Positions 34,093 to 41,865 of a stretch of 64,000 nt of DNA are shown here, in pieces; within the stretch, counting starts at the first letter, position 1; each line of letters begins with the position of its first letter. Origin of the DNA: Hydrocarboniphaga daqingensis. GTDB taxonomy: Bacteria; Pseudomonadota; Gammaproteobacteria; Nevskiales; Nevskiaceae. The translations under genes were made by a program, and so were the position numbers. The stretch is from NCBI RefSeq assembly GCF_900129825.1, contig NZ_FQWZ01000004.1:397312-461311 (forward strand), given 5' to 3'. The notes under the pieces were generated by a model. The model was not told where the DNA came from and did not search any database. It was given only the letters and a program-made list of their open reading frames with translations.

Positions 34093-34851
34093 ATGCCGTC
34101 GATCGCCGTCAGGTCCGAGGTTCCATTGCCGCGCGTGTCGAGGCTGCGCTGGCTGTGGCTGCCGCCGGCGGCCTTGCTGCTGACCTGGCTGCTGTTTCTG
34201 CTGATGATGTTGGCGATTCGGGGCCAGGAATCGACGCTGGAGCCGCCGACGACGATCGAAGACGTGCGGGTCGTCCAGACCGAGCGTGACGAGACCCCGC
34301 CAGCCGACCCGATGAAGCTGCTGCAATCAGCGCCGCCACCGCCGCCTGAGGCGCCACCGGCGTTGGCGCAGGCAGCTTTACCTGAATTGTCGATGCCGGC
34401 CGTTGCCGTTTCGACGATCGATGTCGGGACCATCGCGGTGCCGACCGGATCGGTTGCGATTGGGCTCGGCAGTTCGCTGGGGGCCTCGGGCGTGTTCGGC
34501 GGCTTTGCCGGCGGCGGTGGCGGCAATGGCAACGGCAGTGGTGGCGGCGGTGGTGGCGGCGGTGGGGCCTGGAAGGGCAAGCCGCTGGTGCCGCTGTCGA
34601 CCGCGCGGCCGCAGATGCCGGAATGGGCCTGCAAGCAAAAGCTCGGCGGCTGGGTCGAAGCCGTGTTTACGGTCGACCCCAACGGTCACGTCAAGGACGT
34701 CAAGATCATCAATGCCGAGCCGCGCGGCGTATTCGAAGCGGCTGCCGTGGAAAGCATCGGCAACTGGTTGTACGAGCGCACCGGCAAGTCGGCCGAAGTC
34801 CGTCAACGCGTGCCGATGGATCCGGCCGATTGCGCCTACAACTACCGTTGA
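34093..34851 (+). CDS. TonB energy transducer with Gly-rich linker
   Basis: 252 residues. Cytoplasmic Arg-rich N-terminus, membrane anchor LWLPPAALLLTWLLFLLMMLAI, a short Pro stretch (APPPPPEAPPALA), a Gly-rich linker at about residues 135-160 where most TonBs are Pro-Glu/Lys rich, and the C-terminal domain (PEWACKQKLGGWVEAVFTVDPNGHVKDVKI, FEAAAVESIGNWLY). The C-terminal domain touches TonB boxes of receptors or other partners. It starts 5 bases after exbD. Its stop overlaps the TTG start of the next gene. Confidence 0.9.
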   Translation: MPSIAVRSEVPLPRVSRLRWLWLPPAALLLTWLLFLLMMLAIRGQESTLEPPTTIEDVRVVQTERDETPPADPMKLLQSAPPPPPEAPPALAQAALPELSMPAVAVSTIDVGTIAVPTGSVAIGLGSSLGASGVFGGFAGGGGGNGNGSGGGGGGGGGAWKGKPLVPLSTARPQMPEWACKQKLGGWVEAVFTVDPNGHVKDVKIINAEPRGVFEAAAVESIGNWLYERTGKSAEVRQRVPMDPADCAYNYR

Positions 34852-37430
34852 AGCGCGCAACCGTCCGCATCGCCGCGTTGTTGCTGGTCACGTGGTCGTG
34901 GCCGGCGACCGTGTTGGCCGAGCAATACCGCAGCGAAGTGCGCGAAGTGCCGAACACACCTGCGCAAAAGCCGGTCGATCCGCAGGTGCTGCTCAAGCAG
35001 ACCACTGATCCTTACGGGCGTGCGCTGCTGCTGCGCGATATGGCCGCGACGGCGGCCGCCAAGAAAGACTACAAGCAGGCCGCCCAACTGCTGGAGCAGG
35101 CGATCGCGACCAAGGCATTGGCCGGTCCGGCCGAGGCCGCGATGCGCCAGGATTTAGCGTCGTTGTACATGGCCAGCGGCAATACCAAGCAGATGCTGCC
35201 GCAGCTTGAAGCACAGGTGAAAACCGGCAAGGCAGCGCCGGAAACCTACATCGCGTTGGGCGCCGCCTACCTTGAGCAGAAGCGTTATGCCGATGCCGCG
35301 CCCTTGCTCGAAAAAGGCGTGCGCGCGGTACCCAATGCCGACCTCAGCTGGAAGCGCGCGTTGCTGGCCGCCTATCTTGGATCGGGACGCGACAAAGACG
35401 CGCTGCCGCTGCTCGAAGAAGCCGTCAAGCGTGATCCGTCGCGGCGTGAAGAATGGATCCAGCTGGCCGCGGTCAGTGTCAAAGCCGGCAACAAGGAGCG
35501 CGCGCAGGCCGTCATGGAAGTGGCCAGCCGGCTGGGCTTTTTGCGCGACGCGCAGGACCGGCTGCGACTGGTCACGTTGACCGGCCAGATCGGAGCACCA
35601 TTCGAGGCGGCGTCGCTGCTGACGGGCTGGATCGACGGCGGACAGTTGGCCGATGACGCGCCCAACCGTCGTTTGCTGGCGACGCTGTGGGTCGCGGCGC
35701 GCGAGAAGAAGCGTGCACTGGCGGCGATCGATGCTGCGCTGGCCAAGGGCGGCAGCAACGACCTGCTGCAGCAGAAAGCGCAGCTGCACATGGAGCGCGA
35801 AGAGTACGTGCAGGCAGCCGCCACGCTGGAAAAGCTGGCCTCCGGCAACGGCCGCAACGGCCCGCTGCTGATGACCTTGGGATTGGCGCGCTACCAGCAG
35901 GCCGATATCGACGGTGCCCTGTCGGCATTCCGCGCCGCTCAGGAGTTCACGCCGAGCAAGAAACTCGCAGCCGACTGGATCAAGTACCTCGAATCCGGCC
36001 GCGCGCGCGACGAGGCGCTGGCCGCAGCCGCCGATTTGCAGCGCCGGCAGCCGGACGACGACGTCGCGCTCAGCGATCGTCTGACCAGCGGAGAAACCTT
36101 GACCGTTACCGCGCCGCTGCCGGCCGCCACGTCAGCCGACGTGGTCATGGGCTCGGCGAGGCCCAGTGGTGCGCTGACCCCGATCGGCGCGGAGCGCGGC
36201 GGCAATGCCGACGGCAGCATTCCCGCGTGGACCGGCGGCCTGAGCGCACCGGCTGGCACTGCCAAGGGCCAACGGCTGAAAGATGCGTTTGCCGCCGACA
36301 AGCCCTTGTTTACGATCACCGCTGGCAACGCGGCGCAGTACGCCGGCAAACTGTCCGATGGCCATCGCCGCTTGCTAGAAACCCGGCCGGGCTACGCCAT
36401 GCCGGTTTACACCAGCCGTCGCAGCGTTGCGTATCCGCAGGCGATCTATGACGCCACGCAAGCCAACATCGGCAAGGCGCGGTTGATCGGCTCGGATTCC
36501 TTGAGCGGCGCACGATTGGGCGTTCCGTTCCCGAAGCCCGATTCCGGCGTGCAAGTGATGTGGAACCATCGAGTCCGCTATCGCGGCGATTCGATGCAAG
36601 CGCAGACCGCGCAGGCCGCCGTGCAGAAAAGCGGCAGCGCCACCTGGCTCAAGCAGACCGAATTGGTTTACTACCGCTACGGCAACATCGCCGACCCGGT
36701 CGATATCGGCCAGAAGAACATCCTGCTGTATTACCTGACTTGGTTCGGCAAAAGTGCATCGCGCAAAGACTTCCTCGCGCTGGTGCACGAGACGGCCGAC
36801 ACCACGCGTGGGGCTCGCAACGTGTGGGCGCTGCCGCTGGACATCGGCCGCATGTTCCGCATCCCGCCCGTCGGTTACGACCAGCCGTTCCCAGGCTCCG
36901 AAGGCCTGCAGTTCGTCGACATGGTCGACATGTACAACGGCGCTTTCGACCGCTATGTCTGGAAGCTGATCGGCAAACGCGAAATGCTGGTGCCTTACAA
37001 CAACTACCGGATCGGTGATGGCCGTTACCGCTACGAGCAGTTGATCAAGCCCGGCTATCTGAACCCCGAGGCCACGCGCTACGAGATGCACCGTGTCTGG
37101 GTCGTCGAAGCCACCGAGCGCGGTGGCAAGTCGCACTCGTTCGGCAAGCGCGTGTTCTATGTCGATGAAGACAGCTGGAACGTGGTGCTGGTCGAGAACT
37201 ACCAGCGCGACGATCGCACCCTGTGGCGCTTCCAGGAAGGGCATCTGCTGGCGCTGTACGACGCGCGGTACGCCAACTGCCTGCCGGTGGTGACCTACGA
37301 CTTCAAAGACGGCCGCTACTTCATCAACCGGCTGACAGCGCAGGAACCGCCGCCGCAGTACGACCTGCCGGGGCTCAAGGACGGCGACTTTGCACCGGAC
37401 GCGGTCAAAACCCGCTACGGGCAACGCTGA
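34848..37430 (+). CDS. TPR protein fused to a complete DUF1329 domain
   Basis: 860 residues from TTG 34848, which overlaps the tonB stop (TTGA). Signal peptide VRIAALLLVTWSWPATVLAEQ. Residues about 45-415 are TPR-like helical repeats (DYKQAAQLLEQAI, RYADAAPLLEKGVRAVPN, KDALPLLEEAVKRDPSRREEWIQLA, DIDGALSAFRAAQEF). Residues about 440-855 are a full DUF1329 domain: LTPIGAERGGNADGSIPAW, VMWNHRVRYRGDS, FVDMVDMYNGAFDRYVWKL, RYEMHRVWVVEATERGG, YVDEDSWNVVLVENY. DUF1329 proteins have a LolA-related fold and usually occur alone. In known TtpC operons the last gene encodes only the TPR part. Confidence 0.9.
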   Translation: MKRATVRIAALLLVTWSWPATVLAEQYRSEVREVPNTPAQKPVDPQVLLKQTTDPYGRALLLRDMAATAAAKKDYKQAAQLLEQAIATKALAGPAEAAMRQDLASLYMASGNTKQMLPQLEAQVKTGKAAPETYIALGAAYLEQKRYADAAPLLEKGVRAVPNADLSWKRALLAAYLGSGRDKDALPLLEEAVKRDPSRREEWIQLAAVSVKAGNKERAQAVMEVASRLGFLRDAQDRLRLVTLTGQIGAPFEAASLLTGWIDGGQLADDAPNRRLLATLWVAAREKKRALAAIDAALAKGGSNDLLQQKAQLHMEREEYVQAAATLEKLASGNGRNGPLLMTLGLARYQQADIDGALSAFRAAQEFTPSKKLAADWIKYLESGRARDEALAAAADLQRRQPDDDVALSDRLTSGETLTVTAPLPAATSADVVMGSARPSGALTPIGAERGGNADGSIPAWTGGLSAPAGTAKGQRLKDAFAADKPLFTITAGNAAQYAGKLSDGHRRLLETRPGYAMPVYTSRRSVAYPQAIYDATQANIGKARLIGSDSLSGARLGVPFPKPDSGVQVMWNHRVRYRGDSMQAQTAQAAVQKSGSATWLKQTELVYYRYGNIADPVDIGQKNILLYYLTWFGKSASRKDFLALVHETADTTRGARNVWALPLDIGRMFRIPPVGYDQPFPGSEGLQFVDMVDMYNGAFDRYVWKLIGKREMLVPYNNYRIGDGRYRYEQLIKPGYLNPEATRYEMHRVWVVEATERGGKSHSFGKRVFYVDEDSWNVVLVENYQRDDRTLWRFQEGHLLALYDARYANCLPVVTYDFKDGRYFINRLTAQEPPPQYDLPGLKDGDFAPDAVKTRYGQR

Positions 37431-37556
37431 CGGGATCTGCGCAGAGGCTGCCCCAGCGCATCCTGTTACGTCCGATCGTCGGACTGGCGTGCAAACCCTA
37501 TCGCCGCCATTGGCGTCTGACCGGTACACGACGCCATAGAAAGCGGGAGAGCGCTG

Positions 37557-37832
37557 ATGAAAGCAACGACATGGTCGGTCACGGTCGCGAGCGGGCTGTG
37601 CCTGGTCGCAGGCGCCGTTCAAGCCGCCCCCGAGCAGCGGCCGGGACAGATTGCCGTCGACGAGATACGGCACCAAGCCCTGGAAAGCTTGCGCCAGGAA
37701 GGTCTTGCCGCGCTGCCGTTGCGGCTGTCACAAGACCTCGAAATGGCCAACCGGGACGCTGGGTCGCTGTCGCGCAAGCCTCTGGTGGAAAGGGGCTGGG
37801 CGGCCGCGATGCACGATGCCGCCGCTCGTTGA
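37557..37832 (+). CDS. Small secreted protein, unknown
   Basis: 91 residues, not recognised. Signal peptide WSVTVASGLCLVAGAVQAAP with cleavage after AQA, then about 65 residues with a charged helix (QIAVDEIRHQALESLRQEGLAALPLRLSQDLEM). A GGGAGAG ribosome site precedes the ATG by 6 bases, which supports a real gene. It lies 126 bases beyond the TPR-DUF1329 gene on the same strand. Confidence 0.6.
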   Translation: MKATTWSVTVASGLCLVAGAVQAAPEQRPGQIAVDEIRHQALESLRQEGLAALPLRLSQDLEMANRDAGSLSRKPLVERGWAAAMHDAAAR

Positions 37833-37846
37833 ACGGCGGCCGAGCG

Positions 37847-38290
37847 TCAGCTCATGTAACCGCTGATCGTCTTGGCCAGCTCGGGCAGTACCGCTGCCAT
37901 TTCGTCATTGATGCTGCCCCGCAGCTTGGAATACGCCATCTTGACGGTCTCGTTGCTGCTGGCGCCGACGCGATGGTCGAGTACGCCGATCAGTGCCGCC
38001 GTAGCGGGTGCCGAGTTCTTGCGCAGGAACAGGCTAAAATCGCGGTCGCCAGACTGCAGAAACTGCTGATGCAGCGGCTCCAGCGCCACTGCAAAATCCG
38101 GCAGCAGCTTGCGCACCACGCGTGGAATCGCGTCGGGTACCGCCGTTTTGAACATGCCCAGTCCGGCCTTCAGGGCCAGGCCGCGCAAGCTGCGTAGACC
38201 GTTCAGATGACGTTCGACCGTCGTCGCGCAGGCTTGAGTCAGGGCTTCTCGCTGGTGTTCGACGAGCAAAATGTCAGACAGTGTTGGCAT
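37847..38290 (-). CDS. DUF6918-like protein
   Basis: 147 residues. The layout MPTLSDILLVEHQREALTQACATTVERHL, then LLPDFAVALEPLHQQFLQSGDRDFSLFL, ALIGVLDHRVGASSNETVKMAYSKLRG and the closing VLPELAKTISGYM resembles the all-helical DUF6918 family, of unknown function. No signal peptide. ATG 38290 is used because it begins the conserved N-terminus; 19 further upstream residues are possible. It diverges from the ABC1 kinase at 38336 with only 45 bases between, so both promoters must overlap. Confidence 0.65.
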   Translation of the reverse strand: MPTLSDILLVEHQREALTQACATTVERHLNGLRSLRGLALKAGLGMFKTAVPDAIPRVVRKLLPDFAVALEPLHQQFLQSGDRDFSLFLRKNSAPATAALIGVLDHRVGASSNETVKMAYSKLRGSINDEMAAVLPELAKTISGYMS

Positions 38291-38335
38291 AGTGGTTTGC
38301 AGCGCGTATCGGTTGGGCCAGGAATCCAATAGTTT

Positions 38336-39763
38336 ATGTCGAAGCAAAGCGATGAGTCCTCACCGCTGCCGGCGCGCAAGCCCGGCATGGATCGGCTGAA
38401 GACGCGGCCGTTCGAGCGCAATCTGGCGCTGACCAAGCTTGGGTTCGGCGCCGGCAGCAGCATCGTGGCCCACAGCATCCGCAACATCTTTCGCGGTGAA
38501 GTGTCGCGCGACGAAGCCAATCGCGAGTTCTATCAGCGCCAAGCGCAAGTGTTGGCCGATGAACTCGGCCAACTCAAGGGCAGCGTGATGAAAGCGGGGC
38601 AGATGCTGTCGTTGTACGGGCAGTACTTCCTTCCGCCGGAAGCCGTTGAGGTGCTGTCGACGCTGCAAGACGACACGCCAGCGGTGTCTTGGCAGCACGT
38701 GGCACCGGTTCTGGACCGCCAGCTGGGACGCGAACGGCTGCGCGAGCTGGATATCGACGAGCAGCCGATCGCCGCTGCATCGCTGGGACAGGCGCATCGC
38801 GCACGCCGCAAGCGTGACGGGCTGGAACTGGTGGTCAAGATTCAGTACCCCGGCGTTGCCGATGCGATCGACAGCGATATCCGCACCCTCTCAAGGTTGC
38901 TGCTGATGTCGCGGCTGACGCCCAAGGGTCTCGATATCGGCCCGATCTTCGCCGAACTGCGCGAGATGCTGGTGCAGGAAGTCGACTACTTGGCCGAGCG
39001 CCGTTTTACCGAGGACTTTGCACGACGCCTCGACGGCGATCGGCGTTACGTGGTGCCCACCGTGCTCGGCGAGTATTCCGGAGCCCGGGTGCTGACGACG
39101 ACCTACGAGTCAGGCTACAGCCCGCGCGCAGCCGAGGTCAGCGCGCTGCCGCAGCCGCGTCGCGATCGGCTTGGCGGCGCATTCATCGAGCTGTTCGTTC
39201 GCGAGTTCTTCGACTGGGGCCTGGTGCAGACCGATCCTCATTTTGGTAACTATCGCGTTCGAATCGGAGACCGTGCGGACGATGACCGTATCGTACTGCT
39301 GGATTTCGGGGCGACCCGCCGTTTCGAGCGCCGCTTCGTCGCCGCCTACTCGTGCATCGTTCGCGGCGCCATCGAGCAGGATCATGCACTGATCGAGCGC
39401 GGCGCCACCGAGATCGGCCTGATAGAAGCTGGATTTCCTCGTCCCGCGATGCTGGCCTTCGCCCAAATGTGTGAGACGATCGTCGAACCGTTCACCGACC
39501 CGGCGGAACAAAGGATACCCAAAGCGCTGCTGACCACGGACGGTGCTTACCGCTGGGGTGATAGCGATCTGCCGATGCGTGCTGCCCAGGCGGGAGCCAA
39601 GAACGCATTGTCGGTGCATTTCCGGGTGCCGCCACGCGAAATCGTGTTTCTGCACCGTCGTCTCGCCGGTGTGTTCATCATGCTGGCGCAGCTGGGTTCG
39701 CAGTACAGCCCGCGCGCCGCGGTACTCGATGCGTTGTCGCGAGTTGAAGTGTCGAACCGATGA
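38336..39763 (+). CDS. ABC1/AarF/UbiB-family atypical kinase
   Basis: 475 residues. Marks: KAGQ motif (GSVMKAGQMLSLYGQYFLPPE), Ala-rich loop IAAASLGQAHRA, ATP-binding LVVKIQYPGVADAIDSDI, EVDYLAERRF, catalytic QTDPHFGNYRV and metal-binding LLDFGATRRF. All key residues of the UbiB fold are present. It is clearly a different lineage from the kinase at 17842, with its own N-terminal region SSIVAHSIRNIFRGEVSRDEANREF. Such proteins take part in ubiquinone or other lipid handling at membranes. Its closeness to DUF1329 and DUF6918 genes fits a membrane-lipid task. Confidence 0.9.
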   Translation: MSKQSDESSPLPARKPGMDRLKTRPFERNLALTKLGFGAGSSIVAHSIRNIFRGEVSRDEANREFYQRQAQVLADELGQLKGSVMKAGQMLSLYGQYFLPPEAVEVLSTLQDDTPAVSWQHVAPVLDRQLGRERLRELDIDEQPIAAASLGQAHRARRKRDGLELVVKIQYPGVADAIDSDIRTLSRLLLMSRLTPKGLDIGPIFAELREMLVQEVDYLAERRFTEDFARRLDGDRRYVVPTVLGEYSGARVLTTTYESGYSPRAAEVSALPQPRRDRLGGAFIELFVREFFDWGLVQTDPHFGNYRVRIGDRADDDRIVLLDFGATRRFERRFVAAYSCIVRGAIEQDHALIERGATEIGLIEAGFPRPAMLAFAQMCETIVEPFTDPAEQRIPKALLTTDGAYRWGDSDLPMRAAQAGAKNALSVHFRVPPREIVFLHRRLAGVFIMLAQLGSQYSPRAAVLDALSRVEVSNR

Positions 39764-39927
39764 GCTCGCGACAGGTCCGAGTTGCTTGCTGCAGTGCAAC
39801 TCCTGAGCGGTTGTGTTCGGCGGCTGAAAGGTTTGGAAGTTTGGCGGGAATTGGCTAGCATCCCGCGTCTGATATTTGTCAACAATACCGGGCGCTCACA
39901 CGACCCGGCCCTAGCGAGGAGAGGTAA

Positions 39928-41280
39928 ATGAAACAGCGCATTGCTGTAGCGTTCGGCGCGTTCTGCATCGCATATGCAGGGCTTGCCGCTGCAAAGGTCG
40001 GAGCCGATGAGGCAGCCAAGCTTGGCAAGGACTTGACGCCGATCGGCGCCGAGAAGGCCGGTAACAAGGACGGCACGATCCCCGAGTGGACGCCGGCCGC
40101 CAAGCGTGGCCAGCTCAAGGGCGAGTATCCCAACGAGCCGAAGATCGACGGCGAGAAGCCCAAGTTCACGATCACCAAGGCGAACATGGCTCAGTACGAG
40201 TCGATGTTGTCCGAGGGTCACAAGTACCTGTTGAAGACCTTCGACACGTACAAGATGAACGTCTACCCGACGCATCGCTTCGTCAATTTCCCCGACGAGA
40301 TCAAGGCGGCGACCGGCAAGAACGCCACCACTTGCGAGATGATCGGCACCGACATCCTCGACAACTGCAAGCTGGGCTTCCCGTTCCCGATCCCCAAGAC
40401 GGGTGCTGAGCCGGTCTGGAACCACAAGCTGAAGTTCCGTGGCGACTACGCCAAGCGCTACAACAACCAGATGATCGTGCAGCGCAACGGTGACTTCCAG
40501 CTCACCAAGATCATCGAAGATGCGGCGTTCTACTACGGCTCGATCACCAAGGCTGTGCCGCTGACCAAGGACTCCGGCGAGTTCCTGCGCTATCTGTCGC
40601 GCACCGTGGCGCCGCCTCGCCTGGCGGGCACCTTCATTCTTGTGCATGAGAAGGCTGGCACGGGCGAAGCCGGTCGTGCTGCTTGGCTGTACACCCCGGC
40701 GCTGAAGCGCATTCGTCGTGCGCCGACGGTTTGCTGCGACAACCCCTACGAAGGCACCGACGGCCACCAGTTCTACGACCAGGTGGACATGTTCAACGGC
40801 TCGCTGGAGCGCTTCAACTGGAAGCTCGTCGGCAAGAAGGAACTGTACATCCCGTACGACAGCAACAAGATCGCTGGCAACACCGTCAAGTACAAGGACC
40901 TGATCCGTCCGAACCACTTGAATCAGGATCTGCCGCGCTATGAGCTGCATCGCGTCTGGGTGGTCGAGGCCAACATCAAGGCGGGCACGAGCCACACGTT
41001 CAAGAAGCGCGTCATGTACATCGACGAGGACAGCTGGAACATCGTGCTCGAAGACAACTACGACAACCGCGATCAGCTGATGCAGTTGCACGAAGGCCAT
41101 CTGGTCATCGGCTACAACATTCTGGCCGCCGGCACGGTTCCGGAAGTGATCTATCACTTCAACTCGGGCCGCTACTTCATCACCGCTGCGTTCAACGAAG
41201 ATCAGCCGTACGACCTGTCGGTCAAGTACAACGACGACTACTTCAACGCCAGCTCCGTGCAGAAGATGACGACGAAGTAA
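39928..41280 (+). CDS. DUF1329 protein, stand-alone
   Basis: 450 residues with signal peptide IAVAFGAFCIAYAGLAAAK. The whole mature part is one DUF1329 domain: LTPIGAEKAGNKDGTIPEWTP, EPVWNHKLKFRGDY, YDQVDMFNGSLERFNWKL, RYELHRVWVVEANIKAG, YIDEDSWNIVLEDNY. These are the same motifs as in the fusion at 34848. Codons ending in C or G dominate and AAG/AAC are frequent, as in highly expressed genes. GAGGAGAGG lies 4 bases before ATG and a strong terminator follows, so it is a single-gene, probably abundant, periplasmic or outer-membrane protein. DUF1329 is linked to lipid or hydrocarbon uptake loci in related bacteria. Confidence 0.93.
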   Translation: MKQRIAVAFGAFCIAYAGLAAAKVGADEAAKLGKDLTPIGAEKAGNKDGTIPEWTPAAKRGQLKGEYPNEPKIDGEKPKFTITKANMAQYESMLSEGHKYLLKTFDTYKMNVYPTHRFVNFPDEIKAATGKNATTCEMIGTDILDNCKLGFPFPIPKTGAEPVWNHKLKFRGDYAKRYNNQMIVQRNGDFQLTKIIEDAAFYYGSITKAVPLTKDSGEFLRYLSRTVAPPRLAGTFILVHEKAGTGEAGRAAWLYTPALKRIRRAPTVCCDNPYEGTDGHQFYDQVDMFNGSLERFNWKLVGKKELYIPYDSNKIAGNTVKYKDLIRPNHLNQDLPRYELHRVWVVEANIKAGTSHTFKKRVMYIDEDSWNIVLEDNYDNRDQLMQLHEGHLVIGYNILAAGTVPEVIYHFNSGRYFITAAFNEDQPYDLSVKYNDDYFNASSVQKMTTK

Positions 41281-41312
41281 TGCGCGCCGTCTGATCACAT
41301 TGCGGTAACGCC

Positions 41313-41343
41313 AAGCCGCCGGGTTCTCCCGGCGGCTTTTTTA
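41313..41343 (+). terminator. Strong intrinsic terminator after DUF1329
   Basis: Perfect 9-bp stem GCCGCCGGG / CCCGGCGGC with TTCT loop followed by seven Ts; A residues before the stem extend pairing into the T tract. Confidence 0.95.
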
Positions 41344-41370
41344 TAGTGGCCCGCCTTTACTATTCGAACC

Positions 41371-41865
41371 ATGACCCTGAAGTACTCCACCGAATTGAAG
41401 TACCCGCGTCCGGCCGACGTGGTGATCAAGATGTTCACCGACCGTGCTTATTTCGAGAAGAAATACCAGTCGATGGACGTGACCGATTTCAAAGTCGACA
41501 CGGTTGTGACAGGTGATCCGTTCACCATCCGTTGCCGATACAGCGCAGCCGGTGACATCAATGTCCCGGACTTCGCCAAGAAACTGATCGGCGAAGCGAT
41601 CCGCGTTACGCAGACCGACGTCTGGCAGGTGGCCAAGCGCACCGGCACCATCGACATCGAGATCTTGGGTGCCCCAGTCAGTGTGCACGCCGATATGAAG
41701 CTGGTGTCCAGTGGCGCCGGCAGCGTGTTGAAGCTCGATTGGCAATTCCGCTGCAGCATCCCGTTGCTGGGCGGCAAGATCGAAAAACTGATCGCCGAAG
41801 ACGTCGAGCGCCGCACCGCCATGGATGCGCGCGTGTCGATCAAGCTGCTGGAAGCCTACGCATGA
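41371..41865 (+). CDS. DUF2505 family protein (SRPBCC-like)
   Basis: 164 residues. LKYSTELKYPRPADVVIKMFTDRAYFEKKY at the start and TDVWQVAKRTGTIDIEI in the middle match DUF2505, a helix-grip fold thought to bind a hydrophobic ligand. The last part (FRCSIPLLGGKIEKLIAEDVERR) is the typical C-terminal helix. Four-base ATGA overlap with the serine hydrolase suggests both act together, perhaps on a lipid ester. Confidence 0.85.
   Translation: MTLKYSTELKYPRPADVVIKMFTDRAYFEKKYQSMDVTDFKVDTVVTGDPFTIRCRYSAAGDINVPDFAKKLIGEAIRVTQTDVWQVAKRTGTIDIEILGAPVSVHADMKLVSSGAGSVLKLDWQFRCSIPLLGGKIEKLIAEDVERRTAMDARVSIKLLEAYA

Noticed and set aside
34510..34570. GGC/GGT tandem repeat as a contingency locus
   Set aside because: It encodes the Gly linker of TonB with mixed codons and no regular unit length, so phase variation is not supported.
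39850..39885. TTGGCT / TATTTG as promoter of the stand-alone DUF1329 gene
   Set aside because: Both boxes match weakly, and the region is AT-rich enough to give such pairs by chance.
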